Shown here piece after piece: positions 38,038 to 44,547 of a stretch of DNA of 44,547 nt. A program made the translations under genes and the position numbers. How positions within the stretch are numbered: the first letter of the stretch is position 1; each line of letters opens with the position of its first letter. Source of the stretch: an uncultured Eubacteriales bacterium (lineage in GTDB: Bacteria; Bacillota; Clostridia; Oscillospirales; Acutalibacteraceae); contig UQEY01000015.1 of assembly GCA_900540235.1 (NCBI GenBank), forward strand, positions 1-44,547, in the 5' to 3' direction. Below the pieces are notes generated by a model. It worked only from the letters and a program-made list of their open reading frames with translations, was not told the DNA's origin and searched no databases.

Positions 38038-38429
38038 TGATGGTTTCAACAAAAGGCAGATATGCTCTGCGCATTATGGTTGACCTTGCCGAAAATCAGG
38101 AGGGCGGACCTGTATCGCTTAAAGATATTGCCGAGCGTGAAAATATCGGCATAAAATATCTTGAAATCATTGTTTCTTCACTCAATAAAAACGGACTTTT
38201 AAAAAGCGTAAGGGGCAAAAATGGCGGCTATATGCTCAACCGTGAGCCTCAGGAATATACTATTTCTTCAATTTTAAATGCTGCGGAGGGAAGCCTTGCT
38301 CCTGTAGCGTGCGTCGGCGATGGCGATTGCGAACAACAATCGAGTTGCAAAACATATACCCTTTGGAAAGAACTTGATGATGTCATTGAAGATTTTTTAT
38401 CCTCAAAGACTTTGCAGGACATATTATAA
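38037..38429 (+). CDS. Rrf2 family regulator with IscR-like cysteines
   Basis: A 130-residue winged-helix protein. It has the family start (STKGRYALRIMVDLAENQ) and the DNA-contact region (LKDIAERENIGIKYLEIIVSSLNKNGLL...GKNGGYML). Three cysteines near residues 92, 98 and 104 (CVGDGDCEQQSSC) are spaced CX5CX5C, as the cluster ligands of IscR. So it may sense iron-sulfur status or redox. The first ATG overlaps the metH stop (TAATG), preceded by GGAGGTGA. No isc or suf genes follow, which makes the methionine/B12 operon a plausible target. Confidence 0.9.
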   Translation: MMVSTKGRYALRIMVDLAENQEGGPVSLKDIAERENIGIKYLEIIVSSLNKNGLLKSVRGKNGGYMLNREPQEYTISSILNAAEGSLAPVACVGDGDCEQQSSCKTYTLWKELDDVIEDFLSSKTLQDIL

Positions 38430-38476
38430 GACTTTCACGAGCGAGAGTTTTTGCAATATAATTTTTTAAATAAAAA

Positions 38477-38500
38477 CGGCAGACACATAAGTGTCTGCCG
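38477..38500. terminator. Terminator between the Rrf2 gene and degV
   Basis: CGGCAGACAC and GTGTCTGCCG form a 10-bp stem with a 4-nt loop. T-rich sequence follows on the minus strand (TTTTTATTT), a weaker one on the plus strand. It serves convergent genes. Confidence 0.85.
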
Positions 38501-38579
38501 CTTTGCAATATATGAAAATAACAATAAATAAGTTAACTTATTCTCTCAATGTTAATAAAACAGCAAAACCGTGCCAATT

Positions 38580-39437
38580 TTAAAAACTATATGACACGAT
38601 TATTCCGCCGTCGGAAGCGTAGAGCGAATTAAGACCCGAAGCCTTAATAACTTCAACTTTACCAAAGTGTGCTTTTTCACAAACTTTGTCTGCGACTTGC
38701 TGAGCTCTTTCCTTGCAACAAACATATGTTACAATAAGCGTTTCGTTTGACAAATCTTTGCCTTTAAGTTCTTCGGCAATGAGGTTGCTCATTTTCATCA
38801 TAGCACGGTTAAGAGTAATATCCTGCGCAGCAAGTGAAATGTTGCCCTCGGTCGTTCTTTTGCAAATAAGCTTAACTCTAATCTTTTCAAGTACCTTTGC
38901 CGCAAGAGCAAAAAGCCTGCCGTTATTTTTAAGTGCGTCAAGACTTTCAAGGCAGAAATAAAGACCGGTATTGTTAACAATATAGTTGTTGATTTTTGCT
39001 TCAATTTCGTCTGCATTTAAGCCGCTGTCTGCAAGCTCTTTAATCTTTTTTGCAACTATTGTTTCAAGACCGGAGGTTGCAAGAGAGTTGAAAACGATAA
39101 TTTTTTTATCATCGTCAAATTCTTCTTCATAAAGCATTTTGCCCTGGAGCGCACTGTTAAATGTGCCGCTGAGTTTATCTGTAATTGTAAGAACAAAAAC
39201 GGCTTCATATTCGCCTTCGTATGCTTTTTTGAAAGCGTCGGGAGCAGGACAGGCACTCTTTGCGTTGCCGCCGTTTGCTTTCATTCGGCTTATAAAGTCG
39301 TCTTGGTCAAAGTTTGCGTCATCAAAAATATGATAATCGGCTATTTCAAGCGAAAGCGGAACAACTTCAAAATCATTCCAATTTTTCATATCAGCTGTTA
39401 AGTCACAACAACTGTCAACTACAATTTTATATTTCAT
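38580..39437 (-). CDS. DegV family fatty-acid-binding protein
   Basis: A 285-residue two-domain DegV protein. These bind a fatty acid; in Staphylococcus the relatives FakB1/B2 hand it to the kinase FakA. Features are IVVDSCCDL at the start, KSACPAPDAF, LSGTFNSA (carboxylate-binding Ser/Thr loop), CLESLDALKNNGRL and YASDGGIIVSY near the end. The ATG at 39437 is preceded by AAGGGATAAAATT; a longer frame start at 39503 overlaps the promoter and is rejected. Confidence 0.92.
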   Translation of the reverse strand: MKYKIVVDSCCDLTADMKNWNDFEVVPLSLEIADYHIFDDANFDQDDFISRMKANGGNAKSACPAPDAFKKAYEGEYEAVFVLTITDKLSGTFNSALQGKMLYEEEFDDDKKIIVFNSLATSGLETIVAKKIKELADSGLNADEIEAKINNYIVNNTGLYFCLESLDALKNNGRLFALAAKVLEKIRVKLICKRTTEGNISLAAQDITLNRAMMKMSNLIAEELKGKDLSNETLIVTYVCCKERAQQVADKVCEKAHFGKVEVIKASGLNSLYASDGGIIVSYSF

Positions 39438-39471
39438 AATTTTATCCCTTGAATTATTTATTTGAATTACT

Positions 39472-39500
39472 ATTATAACCGTTATCAAGCGTTCAGTCAA
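39472..39500 (-). promoter_or_regulatory. Promoter of the DegV gene
   Basis: On the minus strand TTGACT (39495-39500), 17-bp spacer, TATAAT (39472-39477). Confidence 0.8.
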
Positions 39501-39555
39501 CATAAATGGCTAAAATTGTCTTTTAATTTTGAATAAATAGACAGAAATGGATAAT

Positions 39556-39585
39556 TTGACAAAACAAGAACAAATGTGCTACAAT
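39556..39585 (+). promoter_or_regulatory. Promoter of the ABC exporter operon
   Basis: TTGACA (39556-39561), 18-bp spacer, TACAAT (39580-39585). Because the promoter covers this stretch, in-frame starts before about 39592 can be excluded, leaving the GTG at 39610. Confidence 0.78.
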
Positions 39586-39609
39586 TTACGGATACAAAGG
39601 AGGGATAGC

Positions 39610-41436
39610 GTGAGATTTGTTGAAATAGATGAGAAACAGAAAAATGTGCCTGTGTTTAAAAATGTGATTTACGCTCTCAAACTTACTTGGAAAGCCGATA
39701 AAAAACTTCTTTTGGGTTATATTTTTCAGGAGGGATTTTTTGCGATTTTTTCAAAATATCTTCAAAATATTTTGTTTTTAAAAATACTGCTTGATGTTGT
39801 CAGCCAAAATCGTGATTTTAAAACTTATGTTAAAGAACTTGTGGCTTTTGCACTGATTTCGCTTTTTGTTAAAATCTTTCAGTGGTGGGGTATGAAAACC
39901 GAGCAGATTGCGACTAAAAAGGTGCTGAAATATCTTAATAATATGGTGTTTGAAAAGGCAATAAGCCTTGATGTTTCTTGCTATGAAGACCCTGCTTTTT
40001 ACGACAAATACCAGCGTGCAACCCTTGTTTTGACGGACAGTTATTTTGATTTGATATGCTACGATTTTGCGTCGTTTATAGCCGATGTTATTACCCTTGT
40101 TTGTGTAATTGTAACCGTTGCGATAATTAACCCTGTTTATATTCTTTTCTTAATTCCGATATTTTTGGTCTTTTTTATTGAACTTGCCAAAAGTAAGTGC
40201 GTTTATAAGCGTGATATGGAAATGACGACTAATAATCGCATTAAAGCTTATGTTCAAAGAACTGTGTTTTTGCGTGATTTTTCAAAAGATATCAGGACTT
40301 CAAACATTTTTGCCGTTATTATGAAAAGATTTGAGGCTTCCATTAAAGCCAATATTGAAATACTTAAAAATTACGGTTTTAAGCTGTTTTTGTACAGTAT
40401 GGCAAGCTCGCTTTTCAGCGAATTTATACCTATTATAGGTACGCTTTCCTATGCCGGCTACGAGTTTGTCAAACTTGGCACGATGAGCGCTTCAAATTTC
40501 AGCGTTGTTATGTCGTCAATAACTTCCGTCAGTATTGCCACTATTGACACTACGGAGTGTTTTGATGAAATGACGCTTATGGCACTTTATTTTCAAAATT
40601 TGAGAGAATTTTTTGAATACGAGCCTAAGATAATATCGGGAAAGAGAAAAGCGGAAAAATTTGAAAGCTTGGAGTTTAAAAATGTTTTGTTCAAATATCC
40701 GAGCGCACAAAAGTATTCGCTTGAAAATGTCAGCTTTAAACTTACAAAAGGTCAGCGCCTTGCTATAGTGGGCGTTAACGGCGCAGGTAAGTCAACTCTT
40801 GTCAAACTGATTTTAAGGTTTTACGATGCGACGAGGGGTCAAATTCTTTATAACGGAATTGACATTAAAGAGTACGACTTGTCCTCGCTTCGTAATTCTT
40901 TTGCAACTGTTTTTCAAGATTATAAAAACTTTGCAATTTCCGTTTATGAAAATGTTATGTGCCACGAGTGTGACGAAAATGACAAAAAAATCGCTGAAAA
41001 AGCGCTTAGGCAAAGCGGTGCTTGGAGCAAGGTTTCAACGCTTAAATACAGTGGCGATACTTCACTTACAAGGGAATTTTACGAAAACGGAGCTGGTCTT
41101 TCCGGCGGTGAAAGTCAAAAGGTTTCAACTGCAAGACTCTTTGCGAAAAACTTTGAAATTGCCGTTTTGGATGAGCCGAGTTCTGCTCTTGACCCGATTG
41201 CGGAATATAAAATGTATGAAAATCTTATTGATGTAACAAAAGGCAAAACGGTTATTTTCATTTCGCACCGCCTTTCAAGTGCCGTGCTCAGCGATAATAT
41301 AATTGTACTTTCAAACGGCAAAATTATTGAGCAGGGAAGCCATAACGAGCTTATGAAACAGGGCGGGGAGTATGAAAAAATGTTTACTCTCCAAGCTTCA
41401 AATTATGAAAAGGAGGGCGAAATCGATGAAAACTAA
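39610..41436 (+). CDS. ABC exporter half-transporter, first subunit
   Basis: A 608-residue fused permease and ATPase. There are six membrane helices in about residues 35-330, then the nucleotide-binding domain: Walker A GVNGAGKST, Q-loop VFQDYKNF, signature LSGGESQK, Walker B IAVLDEPSSALDP and H-loop ISHRLS, all intact. Translation starts at GTG (39610) behind AAAGGAGGG and a promoter at 39556-39585. The second half-transporter overlaps its 3' end by 11 bp, so the two form a heterodimer of the type-IV exporter fold. Substrates of such pairs are drugs, peptides or lipids; no peptide precursor gene is adjacent. Confidence 0.92.
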   Translation: MRFVEIDEKQKNVPVFKNVIYALKLTWKADKKLLLGYIFQEGFFAIFSKYLQNILFLKILLDVVSQNRDFKTYVKELVAFALISLFVKIFQWWGMKTEQIATKKVLKYLNNMVFEKAISLDVSCYEDPAFYDKYQRATLVLTDSYFDLICYDFASFIADVITLVCVIVTVAIINPVYILFLIPIFLVFFIELAKSKCVYKRDMEMTTNNRIKAYVQRTVFLRDFSKDIRTSNIFAVIMKRFEASIKANIEILKNYGFKLFLYSMASSLFSEFIPIIGTLSYAGYEFVKLGTMSASNFSVVMSSITSVSIATIDTTECFDEMTLMALYFQNLREFFEYEPKIISGKRKAEKFESLEFKNVLFKYPSAQKYSLENVSFKLTKGQRLAIVGVNGAGKSTLVKLILRFYDATRGQILYNGIDIKEYDLSSLRNSFATVFQDYKNFAISVYENVMCHECDENDKKIAEKALRQSGAWSKVSTLKYSGDTSLTREFYENGAGLSGGESQKVSTARLFAKNFEIAVLDEPSSALDPIAEYKMYENLIDVTKGKTVIFISHRLSSAVLSDNIIVLSNGKIIEQGSHNELMKQGGEYEKMFTLQASNYEKEGEIDEN

Positions 41437-43222
41437 GAAAAAAGAAAAAGACGAGCACAGTATGTTTTCAAATATGATGTTTTTTATTTTTCTCCTTTTT
41501 AAGGCTTCGCCTTTTCTCGTTATAGGCGAGCTTGTTTGGGGTGTTATGAGTACTTTGCCAAGCACAATTATAAGCGTTTTGGGAATCAAGTATGTTATTG
41601 ATATTGCCGCTTCGGGTGACAGGCTTTACCGCATTTATTATGTCGTTTTGGGCACTGCAGCTTTGCTCTTTTTCAGCAAACTTATCTGCTATTTGTATCG
41701 TGAATTTTTCTGGAATGTGCAAAAGGAAAAAGCGTATTTTAACCTTAACCGACAACTTTATGAAAAGGCTAAGTCGCTTGACCTTGAATCGTACGACAAC
41801 CCCGATTTTTATAACGAATTTATTTTGACTATTGAATCATCGAGCGACAATATTCAAAACCTTTTAGGGCTTGTTAGGCGATATTTTGCAAATGTTGTTT
41901 CTCTTTTAACCGTGTCGTCAATTCTTTTAACTATCGACCCGTTTTGCCTTGTTATTATTCTCGGCACTATTTTAATCTTTCTTCCTATCAGCCATGTTAT
42001 CAGCAATTTGCAGGTTGAAAGACGAATTGAAAATACAAAATATCACAGGCGCTCAGACTATTTTCAGCGTATTTTCTATCTTCAAGATTATGCAAAAGAA
42101 GTCAGGATGAATAATATCCATCCGCTTTTGATTGACAGGTATAACGATGCCGCAGATGATGTTATCGCAAATCAAAAGAAGTATTGGACAAAGATACCAC
42201 GCCTTTATTTTATTCAGGAAATGGGCGTTCAAATAGTCGGCTTTATGTTTATTTTACCGCTATATCTCGGCTATCTTGTTCTGATAAAAAAGACGATTAC
42301 TCCCGGTGATTTTGTGGCAAGTTTCAATAGTGCGTATTCAATCGCAATAAGCATTAATTTCCTTACCGTTTGGGGCGTTGCTCAGTTTGGCGAAAGGGCA
42401 AAGCTGATTGAAAAATACCGTGGCTTTTTAAAGAGTGATTTTAAAATTAAAGACGGCAATGAGCAAGCAAAGGTCGGCAAGCCTAAAGAAATTAAGATTG
42501 AAAATCTTTCGTTTACTTATCCGGGCAACAGTGAACCAACGCTTAAAAATATTAATCTCACGATTAAGCCGTATGAAAAAATTGCACTTGTCGGTTTTAA
42601 CGGCGCCGGCAAAACAACGCTCACAAATCTTCTTTTAAGGCTTTATGACGCAACCGACGGTTCTATCAAAATCGACGGTCAAAATATTAATGATGTCACG
42701 ATAGAAAGCCATAGAAACAGGTTTTCCGCTGTGTTTCAAGACTTTCAGCTTTTCGCCTGCTCGGTCGGTGAAAATGTTGCGCTCAGTGATAAGTTTGAAA
42801 GTGAAAGAGTAATGGAATCGTTAAAACACAGCGGTTTTACAAAACATCTTAAACACGGCACCGACACCGAACTTTTAAGGGAATTTGACGATGAGGGTAT
42901 TATGCTTTCGGGCGGTGAAAGCCAAAAGGTTGCAATTTCAAGAGCATTTTATAAAAAGTGTCCTTATGTTATTCTTGATGAACCGTCGGCAAATCTTGAC
43001 CCGGTTGCCGAATATAACCTCAATCAAGCAATGCTTGAAGCGGCTAAGGATAAAACGGTTGTTTTTATTTCACACCGCCTTTCAACCACGGTTGATGCCG
43101 ATAAAATTTATGTTATGGAAAACGGAAAAATAATAGAATCGGGCACTCACGACGAACTTATGAAACTTGGAAAAACTTACGCCTATATGTTTAACCTACA
43201 AGCAGAAAAATATAAAAAGTGA
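41426..43222 (+). CDS. ABC exporter half-transporter, second subunit
   Basis: A 598-residue partner of the preceding gene with the same architecture: Lys-rich start, six membrane helices (to about residue 330), then Walker A GFNGAGKTT, Q-loop VFQDFQLF, signature LSGGESQK, Walker B YVILDEPSANLDP and H-loop ISHRLS. Both ATP sites therefore look competent, unlike heterodimers with a degenerate site. The ATG at 41426 has AAGGAGGG upstream; an earlier in-frame ATG at 41372 lies inside the first subunit and lacks support. The stop is TGA. Confidence 0.92.
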   Translation: MKTKKKEKDEHSMFSNMMFFIFLLFKASPFLVIGELVWGVMSTLPSTIISVLGIKYVIDIAASGDRLYRIYYVVLGTAALLFFSKLICYLYREFFWNVQKEKAYFNLNRQLYEKAKSLDLESYDNPDFYNEFILTIESSSDNIQNLLGLVRRYFANVVSLLTVSSILLTIDPFCLVIILGTILIFLPISHVISNLQVERRIENTKYHRRSDYFQRIFYLQDYAKEVRMNNIHPLLIDRYNDAADDVIANQKKYWTKIPRLYFIQEMGVQIVGFMFILPLYLGYLVLIKKTITPGDFVASFNSAYSIAISINFLTVWGVAQFGERAKLIEKYRGFLKSDFKIKDGNEQAKVGKPKEIKIENLSFTYPGNSEPTLKNINLTIKPYEKIALVGFNGAGKTTLTNLLLRLYDATDGSIKIDGQNINDVTIESHRNRFSAVFQDFQLFACSVGENVALSDKFESERVMESLKHSGFTKHLKHGTDTELLREFDDEGIMLSGGESQKVAISRAFYKKCPYVILDEPSANLDPVAEYNLNQAMLEAAKDKTVVFISHRLSTTVDADKIYVMENGKIIESGTHDELMKLGKTYAYMFNLQAEKYKK

Positions 43223-43230
43223 TACAAAAC

Positions 43231-43276
43231 AAAAACCCTCGAAAACGCTTGCATTATGCGCTTTCGGGGGTTTTAT
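43231..43276 (+). terminator. Terminator after the ABC exporter
   Basis: AAAACCC-TCGAAAACGC pairs imperfectly with GCGCTTTCG-GGGGTTTT. The long stem ends in TTTTA. Confidence 0.75.
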
Positions 43277-43340
43277 GACTAAACTGATAACCTGACTGTT
43301 TCTTCTAAATTTGTTGCTCCCAAAGGTCGCCAAATTTGGA

Positions 43341-43366
43341 GCCTCGTGTCACCGGTTCAAGTCCCG
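43341..43366 (+). other. tRNA-like 3' fragment
   Basis: GTGTCACCGGTTCAAGTCCC looks like a variable-region end plus T-arm of a tRNA, on the plus strand. Seventeen bases (43348-43364) are the exact reverse complement of 43433-43449 in the tRNA-Thr gene. The flanks cannot be folded into a full cloverleaf. The rest of 43277-43388 holds no gene that I can see. Confidence 0.6.
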
Positions 43367-43382
43367 ATAAAAACTTTCGTAA

Positions 43383-43416
43383 AATAAAAAAAGACAGAGG
43401 CAGTTGAGCTTCTGTC
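43383..43416 (-). terminator. Terminator of the tRNA-Asp/tRNA-Thr transcript
   Basis: On the minus strand GACAGAAG and CCTCTGTC form a short stem, followed by TTTTTTTATTTT, just after the CCA end of tRNA-Thr. Confidence 0.82.
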
Positions 43417-43418
43417 CT

Positions 43419-43494
43419 TGGAGCTGATAACCGGACTTGAACCGGTGACCTCATCCTTACCAAGGATGTGCTCTACCACCTGAGCCATATCAGC
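43419..43494 (-). tRNA. tRNA-Thr (anticodon GGT)
   Basis: 76 nt with encoded CCA. The acceptor stem is GCTGATA/TATCAGC, the D-loop region GGCTCAGGTGGTAGAGC, the anticodon stem CATCC/GGATG with loop TTGGTAA (anticodon GGT), and the T-arm CCGGTTCAAGTCCGG. Confidence 0.97.
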
Positions 43495-43499
43495 AAAAA

Positions 43500-43576
43500 T
43501 GGCGACCCGGAACGGGTTCGAACCGTCGACCTCTAGCGTGACAGGCTAGCGTTCTAACCAACTGAACTACCGGGCC
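43500..43576 (-). tRNA. tRNA-Asp (anticodon GTC)
   Basis: 77 nt with encoded CCA. The acceptor stem is GGCCCGG/CCGGGTC (one G-U), the D-loop has AGTTGGTTAGA, the anticodon loop CTGTCAC gives GTC, and the T-arm is GACGGTTCGAACCCGTT. It is transcribed before tRNA-Thr on the same strand, 5 bp apart. Confidence 0.97.
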
Positions 43577-43588
43577 ATTGCGAAATGT

Positions 43589-43617
43589 ATTATATAGTAA
43601 CTTTGAGCTAATGTCAA
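43589..43617 (-). promoter_or_regulatory. Promoter of the tRNA operon
   Basis: On the minus strand TTGACA (43612-43617), 17-bp spacer, TATAAT (43589-43594): a perfect sigma-A consensus, as expected for stable RNA. Confidence 0.9.
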
Positions 43618-43653
43618 GATTTATTTGATAATTTTTGAAAATATTTTTAAAAA

Positions 43654-43682
43654 TTGAAATGATTGTTTAAATATAGTATTAT
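43654..43682 (+). promoter_or_regulatory. Promoter of the PHP phosphatase gene
   Basis: TTGAAA (43654-43659), 17-bp spacer, TATTAT (43677-43682), 27 bp before the ATG. Confidence 0.65.
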
Positions 43683-43709
43683 ATACATATCAAATAAAGG
43701 AGCAAAAAT

Positions 43710-44477
43710 ATGCCGAAAGATTTACATATTCATATTGAACGATACGATTACACGGTTGAAACGATAGAAAAATTTATAACCAAGGCTGAGCAAATGGGAC
43801 TTGATGAAATTTGCCTGCTTGAGCACAGTATTAGATTTAAAGATTTTCATCCTACTTTTAAAGAAGCAAGAAAATATAATTTGTATCAGCAAAAGTGGTT
43901 TGACGGCAAAGCAAAAAGTGCACGCACACTTGATGAATTTAAAGAACTCGCAACAAAAATAAGACAAAGAAATTACCCGATAAAAGTGAATTTCGGCTTG
44001 GAAATTTGCTGGTTTGAACAGCACGAAGATTTAATCAGAGAGCTTGTAAACGATAACTTTTTTGATTATCTTTTAGGTTCGGTTCACTGGATAGACAACT
44101 GGACTTTTAATCAGCGCAAATATCAGTGGCTCGGCCGTGATGTTGACGAGATTTATCGTCGTTATTTTGCGCTTCAAAACTCACTTGTTAAAAGTAATAT
44201 TTTTGATATTTTGGCTCATCCCGACCTTGTTACCTGCCATGGTATTTATCCGTCATATGATTTGAAAGATGAGTATGACACGCTTTGCAAAAATGTTAAG
44301 GCGCACGATATGTTTTTGGAAATGAATACATCAAAAGGTTTGGGAGTTAATAAAGAATTTTTTGATGCAGCAGTTAAAAACGGTGTTAAATTTTCAACAG
44401 GCTCCGATGCACACACAGTTGAAGATGTGGGCAGAGATATTGATAAAGTCAGTGAATTGATAAATTATAGTTTATAA
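43710..44477 (+). CDS. PHP-domain phosphatase, histidinol-phosphatase (HisJ/HisK) family
   Basis: A 255-residue PHP-fold metallophosphoesterase. The metal-binding motifs are DLHIH, LLEHS, FGLEICWF (Glu), LGSVHWID, ILAHPDLV, EMNTS and GSDAHT, as in HisK-type histidinol-phosphatases. No other histidine genes are near, so the substrate may be another phosphoester. AAAGGAG precedes the ATG. The stop lies inside the start of the dispersed repeat unit. Confidence 0.88.
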   Translation: MPKDLHIHIERYDYTVETIEKFITKAEQMGLDEICLLEHSIRFKDFHPTFKEARKYNLYQQKWFDGKAKSARTLDEFKELATKIRQRNYPIKVNFGLEICWFEQHEDLIRELVNDNFFDYLLGSVHWIDNWTFNQRKYQWLGRDVDEIYRRYFALQNSLVKSNIFDILAHPDLVTCHGIYPSYDLKDEYDTLCKNVKAHDMFLEMNTSKGLGVNKEFFDAAVKNGVKFSTGSDAHTVEDVGRDIDKVSELINYSL

Positions 44478-44547
44478 TAGGTTGACGGCTACGCCACATT
44501 ATATTGTTTCTCTCCCTCAGTCAACAAAGTTGACAGCTCCCTCGTCA
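44468..44547. repeat. Dispersed palindromic repeat, second copy, cut by the window end
   Basis: Matches the copy at 5029 onward: GTTTATAATAGGTTGACGGCT, then CTCTCCCTCAGTCAACAAAG and TTGACAGCTCCCTC. It differs by a short indel near 44489 and single changes. Here too it starts at the very end of a coding region. The right part is beyond the window. Confidence 0.8.

Noticed and set aside
43300..43385. Intact third tRNA gene on the plus strand
   Set aside because: Only a T-arm-like piece is recognisable; acceptor, D and anticodon stems cannot be built from the flanks.
43419..43576. Prophage or island integrated at the tRNA genes
   Set aside because: No integrase, phage or mobilisation gene lies near, and neighbours are ordinary chromosomal genes; only the small T-arm repeat hints at a past event.
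1..44547. CRISPR array or insertion sequence
   Set aside because: No regularly spaced repeats and no transposase-like frame were seen on either strand.

Overview
The window looks like chromosome of a low-GC, Gram-positive anaerobe of the class Clostridia, most like the gut Oscillospiraceae/Ruminococcaceae group. The signs are an ECF thiamine transporter behind a TPP riboswitch, a lipobox lipoprotein, LytTR and HxlR regulators, AT-rich sigma-A promoters with 17-18 bp spacers, strong AGGAGG-type ribosome sites, and short GTAGGGGCGA palindromes. The assignment is by inference; no rRNA is present. No transposase, integrase, phage gene or CRISPR array was seen.

Left part (1-19.4 kb): a leftward group prfB-mgtC-pdaA; a rightward run with a RING/zinc-ribbon membrane protein, galU, a CPBP protease and tadA; the TPP riboswitch with thiT; a glycerophosphodiesterase; a DUF421 protein and a P1B metal ATPase. 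A divergent sialic acid pair (nanE/nanA) fires from two overlapping promoters. Next comes a macrodomain/SirTM sirtuin pair, the sirtuin with an in-frame TGA 43 codons before its expected end, downstream of a double NTF2-like gene. A divergent HxlR regulator and HAD hydrolase follow, with matching candidate operators on both sides. A LytTR response regulator and a GHKL histidine kinase come after; the kinase is split by one missing A in a homopolymer.

Centre (19.6-33.0 kb): the most striking element. A leftward seven-gene operon of about 13.2 kb lies behind a GEMM-I (cyclic-di-GMP type) riboswitch with an adjoining terminator. It encodes an unknown acidic protein, a membrane HD-GYP-type protein, a 1055-residue membrane-anchored ecto-protein, a membrane-anchored HEAT protein, a processive GT2 glycosyltransferase, and two more paralogous ecto-proteins with a glycosidase-like barrel and a CBM9-like tail. 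I read it as an exopolysaccharide synthesis, export and trimming system under second-messenger control. The large 1055-residue paralogue has lost the acidic residues kept in the two others.

Right part (33.1-44.5 kb): rplM-rpsI; a methionine/folate operon (metF, a separate MetH activation-domain protein, a MetH lacking that domain, and an Rrf2 regulator with IscR-like cysteines); DegV; a heterodimeric ABC exporter; tRNA-Asp and tRNA-Thr with a nearby tRNA-like fragment; and a PHP-family phosphatase. A palindromic dispersed repeat after galU recurs at the right edge.
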